Part shown: in pieces, positions 19,226-26,325 of the stretch | How the letters are laid out: the number at the start of each line of letters is the position of its first letter | How positions within the stretch are numbered: the stretch's first letter is position 1 | Assembly (NCBI GenBank): GCA_032718475.1 | Contig: JAUCBJ010005779.1 | Coordinates: forward strand, 1-26,325 | Reading direction: 5' to 3' | DNA from: Nemertoderma westbladi | Taxonomy: Eukaryota > Xenacoelomorpha > Nemertodermatida > Nemertodermatidae | DNA length: 26,325 nucleotides | Translations under genes and position numbers: made by a program | Notes under the pieces: model-generated | Seen by the model: the letters and a program-made list of their open reading frames with translations, nothing else | The model's database searches: none | What the model was told of the DNA's origin: nothing

Positions 19226-19680
19226 ATAATAATAATCGCATAATAATGCAGTGATAATACAGTAATAATAAAGAATAGGGCCTAGCCTACATCAGATGTC
19301 ATGATATATGATGCCTTGGGCTGAATTCTGAATTGGGCTGAATAGAGAAGCTATTGAACCCCTAACCCTACAGTACCGGTAGGTATATTAAACGGCCTCT
19401 GCCTTTAAACACCTCTGCCTATTGCTATAATAATAGGCTGATAATAGACCCCTAACAGCCTAAGGCAGGTATAGCGTATAGATAGGCAGCGTCACTGAAA
19501 GTACAATTTATAGAATTTAAATTTCCCTCTACTACCAGAGAACTCAATATTCTCACTGGATTTTACACTTACCTTAGCAGCTCCCTACCACGCACCTTAA
19601 CAAGCTACCACCGACCTTAGCACGCTACCACCGACCTTAGCTTTTACCACGCACCTTAGGCATTCCTACTCATGACAGCA

Positions 19681-21446
19681 TGAGCTAGGCTTGGGGTGAA
19701 ACAGACTGCTGGGAGGGGGGAAAAAAAAAAAAGAAAACCAGCAGGAAAACAAGGAAAAACAGAAAGGGGAAAAGAGGGAAAAGGGAACAAAAAAAGAAAA
19801 AAATGTGAAAACATTAGACATATTGCTGAAATGGTTTATTTTATAAGTAGATAAAAAAGTATGGTTTTCATTTTTAAATAGGACATTATTTTAACTACTT
19901 CCATTGAAATCCCAGTCAAAAATGTTCATGCGTATCGCATGTGGGTCACGCATCTAATTCGCATGCGAATCGCATGAGAAAGTGTCCAGACCTTTAGAAG
20001 CGATACGCATGCGGATATCATGCGAAGTACCCATGCGTATCGCACGTGTCTAGCATGCGATTCTCTTTAGTGTAGAATAAACCAATGGCCATATATGACC
20101 AAATAAATTAACCCTATCTGGTCCAGTCTATTTTACTACTCAATTGGCCCAGGGGGGGAGGGGCAGAGGGGGGTCATTTTAGACATTTGTTTATATCTTG
20201 GCTCAAAAATTATAATTTCGATGGTTTAAAGGTTTTCGAGGTCGCTGTTTACGATAAAACTTGTTAAAAAAATATTCGGGCAATGCAACCGTCATTTTTA
20301 GTGCCATCTGGTGCTCCAGAATGAAAAGTACAAAGTAGCAAAAATTTCAAACTGTTAAATGTTGCCTTTGGTTTGATAAGTCTAAAGCTATACTGGTTTT
20401 CAAGGTCGCTGATCATGATACAACTCGTTAAAATCATTCGTGGGAATATGAATGCAACTATGATCGTCGGTGCTTGTCTGCTCTGGGACGAAAAATACAA
20501 GTAGCATAAAATTTCAAATGACAAAAATCTAATTTGGTCGGATAATATGATATTGAGTGGCATATATGTGATCTAGCATCCTAAAAAACACCTTATGTCA
20601 TAAAATCAGTTGATGGTTCTCTTCACACGATAACAGCAAGGGTGGACCATTCAACTGATAGCTCCTGAAATGAGGTCGTCGATTACTCCGGATATCCTGG
20701 GTTTGAATTTCCTTCCGGAGTTGTTTAAATGAATAACCATTAGCTTTCATGCCCCGAGCCTTAGTAAGGAAGGTATAGAAGTTATTGTCAATCATATTAC
20801 CATGTATTATAATTTCAGCTCTATAATATTCACCACCACCATATTTTACTTCATATGTATTAACTTTGCCAATTAAATCCCGTTGAAAATTCCTAATACA
20901 ATTGCGTGTGTAATATCCATATCAATTGTTTAGAACATTTAGAACATCTATTTGAGATATTGCTGTTTTAATCCGTGAATAATAATCGGGTATAATAATA
21001 ATCGCATAATAATGCAGTGATAATACAGTAATAATAAAGAATAGGGCCTAGCCTACATCAGATGTCATGATATATGATGCCTTGGGCTGAATTCTGAATT
21101 GGGCTGAATAGAGAAGCTATTGAACCCCTAACCCTACAGTACCGGTAGGTATATTAAACGGCCTCTGCCTTTAAACACCTCTGCCTATTGCTATAATAAT
21201 AGGCTGATAATAGACCCCTAACAGCCTAAGGCAGGTATAGCGTATAGATAGGCAGCGTCACTGAAAGTACAATTTATAGAATTTAAATTTCCCTCTACTA
21301 CCAGAGAACTCAATATTCTCACTGGATTTTACACTTACCTTAGCAGCTCCCTACCACGCACCTTAACAAGCTACCACCGACCTTAGCACGCTACCACCGA
21401 CCTTAGCTTTTACCACGCACCTTAGGCATTCCTACTCATGACAGCA
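19681..21446. repeat. 1,766-bp tandem duplication, copy 2
   Basis: Same content as copy 1, offset by exactly 1,766. The translated open frames in the two copies are identical, indicating a very recent duplication or an assembly or haplotype artefact. The flank right of copy 2 (ctactgaacc) differs from copy 1's internal continuation, which defines the end. Confidence 0.95.
20598..20991 (-). pseudogene. unidentified coding relic, copy 2
   Basis: Duplicate of the relic 1,766 bp to the left, with the same in-frame TGA and the same residues throughout. Confidence 0.45.
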
Positions 21447-22567
21447 TGAGCTACTGAACCACTTGACCAATAGGCGTTCAAATGATAGAACAAATACGAA
21501 TGAGAACTCAAAGCAATCTTTACAAAGTTAATTCGAATAAAAATAAAATTTTGAAAATCCACGGCATTTAGGGAATATAATTCTATACCGGGAGTTCTTT
21601 TAACTCGGTATATCAATGAACTGATGAGTCAAAGAGTGTTTAATTTTCCGTAGCTTCGTGGTTGCATTTCCTTTAGGAAATGCCTTTCTTGTATAAAATT
21701 CAATTAACTAATTAATTAATTAACTTAGTATATAGTTGGGCATATCATACCACAACATATTAAAACAAGCTGAACACTATAAATAACTTGGAAAAAAAAA
21801 TTAAGTATTTCAACTATTTTTCTCACGCCAAATATGGAAGCAACACAGAAAACAATTTATTTAAAATCGTGAGAAATATTTAAATCTTTGGAAAAAATAT
21901 TTGAATCTTACACATATTAGTTATCACATCTGGGGAGGGGATGCGTCATAAAAGATAATAAGTCACACCAAGGGAAACAACGACCGCTTATTAGCGTACC
22001 TGTCGTGCATAATTTATTAGTAAACATAGGATCGGGTGCTAATGAGGGAAAGTGTCACTAAAGTTATGTAATCCGATAACAGTGAGTTGAATGATTGTAA
22101 ATAAAGTTTAGGTGTTCGATATATTGTGTGATGTTCTCGTGTTACTTTGGTAATTGTAATAATTAGATCGTTATTAAATAATTAAAAAAAAACTGTGCAG
22201 AAGATTTTACTGAACACGTTTCGGTTGCGCAATTGGCCGGTAATTAGAGATCTGAAAGACTGAAGCTGAAGTTGTTGGAGACACTCGTGAAGATTGTCCA
22301 CCTTAGTTGACCTTCGGCCCTTCGGGGATTAAACATATGAAATACGGTACGGTACTGGAGATATTAAGGTAAGACATATGAGATGTTAGTGGTGTGTCAA
22401 CAACCGAGGGTTTACTGTACGGTTTACTGTACTGAAATTGATGTACTAATAACTTTTTACCTTAATAATTTGTTCTCATTGTATATTTTATTTGAATACA
22501 GTTTCAATAATATTGTGATAGTTTAAAAAGTGGCGTGGCAGGTTTTTTGTATTCCTTTATGGAGATA

Positions 22568-22590
22568 GGGGGGGGGGGGGGGGGGGGGGG
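22568..22590. repeat. poly-G tract, 23 bases
   Basis: Uninterrupted run of G preceded by gagata. Length in such runs is error-prone in sequencing. Confidence 0.85.
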
Positions 22591-22790
22591 ATGGACTCAT
22601 AACCCGCCTTGGCGAGATAATATCCCGCCTCAATGCTAAATTCTCAATTTAGGGAAAGGAGCAGGTTACAGTGGCACGTTATATTAACCAAAACAATAAA
22701 CTAAGCACAATAGAACAGATTACAGTTTTTTTAGAGTTATCAGCTGTTATTAGCGTCGAATAGAGTTGGATGAATTTTTATTATGTCGAA

Positions 22791-22816
22791 CCCCCCCCCC
22801 CCCCCCCCCCCCCCCC
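22791..22816. repeat. poly-C tract, 26 bases
   Basis: Uninterrupted run of C followed by tatctg, i.e. the inverted counterpart of the poly-G tract and its flank, exactly 200 bases away. Confidence 0.85.
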
Positions 22817-23051
22817 TATCTGAAAGTTGCAGTCAGTTGTCAGTTTTGGCGTTCTCACGGCAGATCAGAGAAGCAGAAATGTTAGAAAGAAATGAAACAA
22901 TCAGCGTCAACCATAAAAAGTACCACCACCACCACGACAATAGCGCAATAACAATAAGGCACTCTATCGAATCCACATTATTTTATTGTTTTCTCCAATA
23001 AAATTAAACATTTTTGAAAGTGTTTGTTAAATAATGTGTTGGGATACCTAC

Positions 23052-23239
23052 TTCAAATATAACAGATGTTACTCCCGTAATTAATGGTGCGTAACAAATG
23101 TAAGAATGTCCGACAACCCAACCCAGATCGGAACCAGACCACCAGACTTCCCCGGGTTTAACGTCGTAGACACTAGCCATAGACCAGTGTTGGACCACTG
23201 CGTGACCCCCGTTGGTTCGGACGACGCCCTTCGGTTGAC
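23052..23239 (-). CDS. ACSS3: ACSS3 exon a (end of ATP loop, A-core)
   Basis: The exon is 188 nt: two bases completing a split glycine codon (TTG|G type), then 62 codons. Translation begins QPKGVVR, the tail of the AMP-binding signature TSGTTGxPKG whose first half must lie in the upstream exon. It continues through HWSMASVY, GEVWW, SDLGWVVGHSYICY and ends SVIFE. The acceptor reads cgcacgtag|GT and the donor GAA|GTAGGT. GWVVGHSY is typical of acetyl/propionyl-CoA synthetases. The next exon begins GKPVG, so the join reads FE-GKPVGTPD, as expected for ACSS3. The upstream intron is the 36-bp satellite. Confidence 0.93.
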
Positions 23240-23288
23240 CTACGTGCGAAACAATAGGGCAATCAGGCTATTAAATCTCAAAACCAGA

Positions 23289-26200
23289 ACTACAGTCTAG
23301 AGGAGAGTTTAAGTACAGTAGTAAACTACAGTCTAGAGGAGAGTTTAAGTACAGTAGTAAACTACAGTCTAGAGGAGAGTTTAAGTACAGTAGTAAACTA
23401 CAGTCTAGAGGAGAGTTTAAGTACAGTAGTAAACTACAGTCTAGAGGAGAGTTTAAGTACAGTAGTAAACTACAGTCTAGAGGAGAGTTTAAGTACAGTA
23501 GTAAACTACAGTCTAGAGGAGAGTTTAAGTACAGTAGTAAACTACAGTCTAGAGGAGAGTTTAAGTACAGTAGTAAACTACAGTCTAGAGGAGAGTTTAA
23601 GTACAGTAGTAAACTACAGTCTAGAGGAGAGTTTAAGTACAGTAGTAAACTACAGTCTAGAGGAGAGTTTAAGTACAGTAGTAAACTACAGTCTAGAGGA
23701 GAGTTTAAGTACAGTAGTAAACTACAGTCTAGAGGAGAGTTTAAGTACAGTAGTAAACTACAGTCTAGAGGAGAGTTTAAGTACAGTAGTAAACTACAGT
23801 CTAGAGGAGAGTTTAAGTACAGTAGTAAACTACAGTCTAGAGGAGAGTTTAAGTACAGTAGTAAACTACAGTCTAGAGGAGAGTTTAAGTACAGTAGTAA
23901 ACTACAGTCTAGAGGAGAGTTTAAGTACAGTAGTAAACTACAGTCTAGAGGAGAGTTTAAGTACAGTAGTAAACTACAGTCTAGAGGAGAGTTTAAGTAC
24001 AGTAGTAAACTACAGTCTAGAGGAGAGTTTAAGTACAGTAGTAAACTACAGTCTAGAGGAGAGTTTAAGTACAGTAGTAAACTACAGTCTAGAGGAGAGT
24101 TTAAGTACAGTAGTAAACTACAGTCTAGAGGAGAGTTTAAGTACAGTAGTAAACTACAGTCTAGAGGAGAGTTTAAGTACAGTAGTAAACTACAGTCTAG
24201 AGGAGAGTTTAAGTACAGTAGTAAACTACAGTCTAGAGGAGAGTTTAAGTACAGTAGTAAACTACAGTCTAGAGGAGAGTTTAAGTACAGTAGTAAACTA
24301 CAGTCTAGAGGAGAGTTTAAGTACAGTAGTAAACTACAGTCTAGAGGAGAGTTTAAGTACAGTAGTAAACTACAGTCTAGAGGAGAGTTTAAGTACAGTA
24401 GTAAACTACAGTCTAGAGGAGAGTTTAAGTACAGTAGTAAACTACAGTCTAGAGGAGAGTTTAAGTACAGTAGTAAACTACAGTCTAGAGGAGAGTTTAA
24501 GTACAGTAGTAAACTACAGTCTAGAGGAGAGTTTAAGTACAGTAGTAAACTACAGTCTAGAGGAGAGTTTAAGTACAGTAGTAAACTACAGTCTAGAGGA
24601 GAGTTTAAGTACAGTAGTAAACTACAGTCTAGAGGAGAGTTTAAGTACAGTAGTAAACTACAGTCTAGAGGAGAGTTTAAGTACAGTAGTAAACTACAGT
24701 CTAGAGGAGAGTTTAAGTACAGTAGTAAACTACAGTCTAGAGGAGAGTTTAAGTACAGTAGTAAACTACAGTCTAGAGGAGAGTTTAAGTACAGTTGTAA
24801 ACTACAGTCTAGAGGAGAGTTTAAGTACAGTAGTAAACTACAGTCTAGAGGAGAGTTTAAGTACAGTAGTAAACTACAGTCTAGAGGAGAGTTTAAGTAC
24901 AGTAGTAAACTACAGTCTAGAGGAGAGTTTAAGTACAGTAGTAAACTACAGTCTAGAGGAGAGTTTAAGTACAGTAGTAAACTACAGTCTAGAGGAGAGT
25001 TTAAGTACAGTAGTAAACTACAGTCTAGAGGAGAGTTTAAGTACAGTAGTAAACTACAGTCTAGAGGAGAGTTTAAGTACAGTAGTAAACTACAGTCTAG
25101 AGGAGAGTTTAAGTACAGTAGTAAACTACAGTCTAGAGGAGAGTTTAAGTACAGTAGTAAACTACAGTCTAGAGGAGAGTTTAAGTACAGTAGTAAACTA
25201 CAGTCTAGAGGAGAGTTTAAGTACAGTAGTAAACTACAGTCTAGAGGAGAGTTTAAGTACAGTAGTAAACTACAGTCTAGAGGAGAGTTTAAGTACAGTA
25301 GTAAACTACAGTCTAGAGGAGAGTTTAAGTACAGTAGTAAACTACAGTCTAGAGGAGAGTTTAAGTACAGTAGTAAACTACAGTCTAGAGGAGAGTTTAA
25401 GTACAGTAGTAAACTACAGTCTAGAGGAGAGTTTAAGTACAGTAGTAAACTACAGTCTAGAGGAGAGTTTAAGTACAGTAGTAAACTACAGTCTAGAGGA
25501 GAGTTTAAGTACAGTAGTAAACTACAGTCTAGAGGAGAGTTTAAGTACAGTAGTAAACTACAGTCTAGAGGAGAGTTTAAGTACAGTAGTAAACTACAGT
25601 CTAGAGGAGAGTTTAAGTACAGTAGTAAACTACAGTCTAGAGGAGAGTTTAAGTACAGTAGTAAACTACAGTCTAGAGGAGAGTTTAAGTACAGTAGTAA
25701 ACTACAGTCTAGAGGAGAGTTTAAGTACAGTAGTAAACTACAGTCTAGAGGAGAGTTTAAGTACAGTAGTAAACTACAGTCTAGAGGAGAGTTTAAGTAC
25801 AGTAGTAAACTACAGTCTAGAGGAGAGTTTAAGTACAGTAGTAAACTACAGTCTAGAGGAGAGTTTAAGTACAGTAGTAAACTACAGTCTAGAGGAGAGT
25901 TTAAGTACAGTAGTAAACTACAGTCTAGAGGAGAGTTTAAGTACAGTAGTAAACTACAGTCTAGAGGAGAGTTTAAGTACAGTAGTAAACTACAGTCTAG
26001 AGGAGAGTTTAAGTACAGTAGTAAACTACAGTCTAGAGGAGAGTTTAAGTACAGTAGTAAACTACAGTCTAGAGGAGAGTTTAAGTACAGTAGTAAACTA
26101 CAGTCTAGAGGAGAGTTTAAGTACAGTAGTAAACTACAGTCTAGAGGAGAGTTTAAGTACAGTAGTAAACTACAGTCTAGAGGAGAGTTTAAGTACAGTA

Positions 26201-26325
26201 GTAAACTACAGTCTAGAGGAGAGTTTAAGTACAGTAGTAAACTACAGTCTAGAGGAGAGTTTAAGTACAGTAGTAAACTACAGTCTAGAGGAGAGTTTAA
26301 GTACAGTAGTAAACTACAGTCTAGA
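23289..26325. repeat. 36-bp satellite array, about 84 copies, reaching the window end
   Basis: The unit begins actacagtctagaggagag and ends gtacagtagtaa. Copies look identical across 3 kb, with one visible substitution at 24796 (A to T). Each unit has an XbaI-type TCTAGA site and a GTAGT/ACTAC inverted repeat. The unit has no stop in two plus frames and one minus frame, which is a trivial property. It lies in the ACSS3 intron upstream of exon 23052-23239, starting about 50 bases from the acceptor. Confidence 0.97.

Larger units (their letters stand above)
17915..19680. repeat. 1,766-bp tandem duplication, copy 1
   Basis: The copy is followed immediately by copy 2 and appears identical to it by eye. 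It contains a purine-rich tract (about 17947-18041), a cluster of catgcg palindromes, a coding relic on minus, and a 20-bp repeat of the type ctaccaccgaccttag near its right end. The breakpoints share the 7-bp microhomology tgagcta (17915, 19681, 21447). Confidence 0.95.
21454..23051. other. AT-rich intron with homopolymer tracts
   Basis: No exon was seen. It holds a near-perfect palindrome at 21664-21683 (arms GCATTTCCT and AGGAAATGC) and the poly-G and poly-C tracts described separately. Open frames at 21422-21616 and 22783-23001 lack features; the latter merely reads through poly-C as proline. Confidence 0.5.
1..26325 (-). other. ACSS3: ACSS3 gene, internal part (six exons and flanking introns)
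   Basis: Six coding exons on the minus strand join into one frame of about 364 residues matching acyl-CoA synthetase short-chain family member 3. Family knowledge: this is a mitochondrial-matrix enzyme that activates propionate and other short acids with ATP and CoA through an acyl-adenylate. Splice phases agree at every junction: intron phases 0, 0, 2, 0 and 1 between the six exons, with a codon-splitting acceptor at the first and a phase-0 donor at the last. Core motifs appear in the expected order: PKG of the ATP loop, GWVVGHSY, GKPVGTPD, DHWWQTE, DTMDAG, INVAGHR, PKTRSGK. The N-terminal half lies to the right of the window. The final exon, expected to encode about 15-25 residues, was not found between 1 and 1812 and should lie to the left. 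Intron lengths are 8132, 2097, 724, 2213 and 7170 bp. Confidence 0.9.

Noticed and set aside
21619-21660. Possible hammerhead ribozyme core (ctgatgagtc near 21620)
   Set aside because: The matching GAAA core strand and pairing stems were not found nearby; a single short match is expected by chance.
22783-23001. Frame with a proline run
   Set aside because: The prolines come from a 26-base poly-C tract; the rest shows no protein features.

Overview
The window is animal nuclear DNA, most likely from an invertebrate. It shows spliceosomal GT-AG introns between short coding exons, a tRNA-derived SINE, a decayed LINE, AT-rich introns and several kilobases of satellite. I cannot name the species; nothing is bacterial. 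Most long open frames here are artefacts of tandem repeats whose units lack stop codons. The backbone is one split gene on the minus strand: ACSS3, the mitochondrial acyl-CoA (propionyl-CoA) synthetase. Six consecutive internal coding exons were rebuilt by eye, in transcription order 23052-23239, 14695-14919, 12407-12597, 11472-11682, 9159-9258 and 1813-1988. Reading frame and splice phase are continuous across all five enclosed introns, giving about 364 residues from the end of the AMP-binding loop to the C-terminal catalytic-lysine motif. The 5' exons lie beyond the right edge and the last short exon beyond the left edge. An intronless plus-strand gene resembling PRXL2C (peroxiredoxin-like 2C, AAED1) sits inside an ACSS3 intron at 7531-8229. 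Layout, left to right: 1-1812, AT-rich intron with small palindromes and a 44-bp repeat touching a splice donor; 1989-9158, intron with a SINE, a 12-bp array, a 3.1-kb 16-bp satellite (about 2911-6016) and the nested gene; 9259-11471, intron with a decayed LINE; 11683-12406, an intron made almost wholly of a 29-bp G-rich minisatellite; 12598-14694, an intron mostly filled by a 56-bp minisatellite; 14920-23051, a long intron with a trimeric satellite of RFX/X-box-like palindromes, an exact 1,766-bp tandem duplication and a poly-G/poly-C pair; 23240-26325, an intron holding more than 3 kb of near-perfect 36-bp repeat that runs off the window. The most unusual observation is that two neighbouring ACSS3 introns are filled by minisatellites that copy the gene's own splice junctions. 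Every 56-bp unit repeats the end of exon 14695-14919 plus its 5' splice donor. Every 29-bp unit repeats a 3' splice acceptor plus the first codons of exon 11472-11682. ACSS3 pre-mRNA would therefore carry about 34 decoy donors followed by about 23 decoy acceptors around a single 191-nt exon. A third, smaller repeat begins exactly at another donor of the gene.
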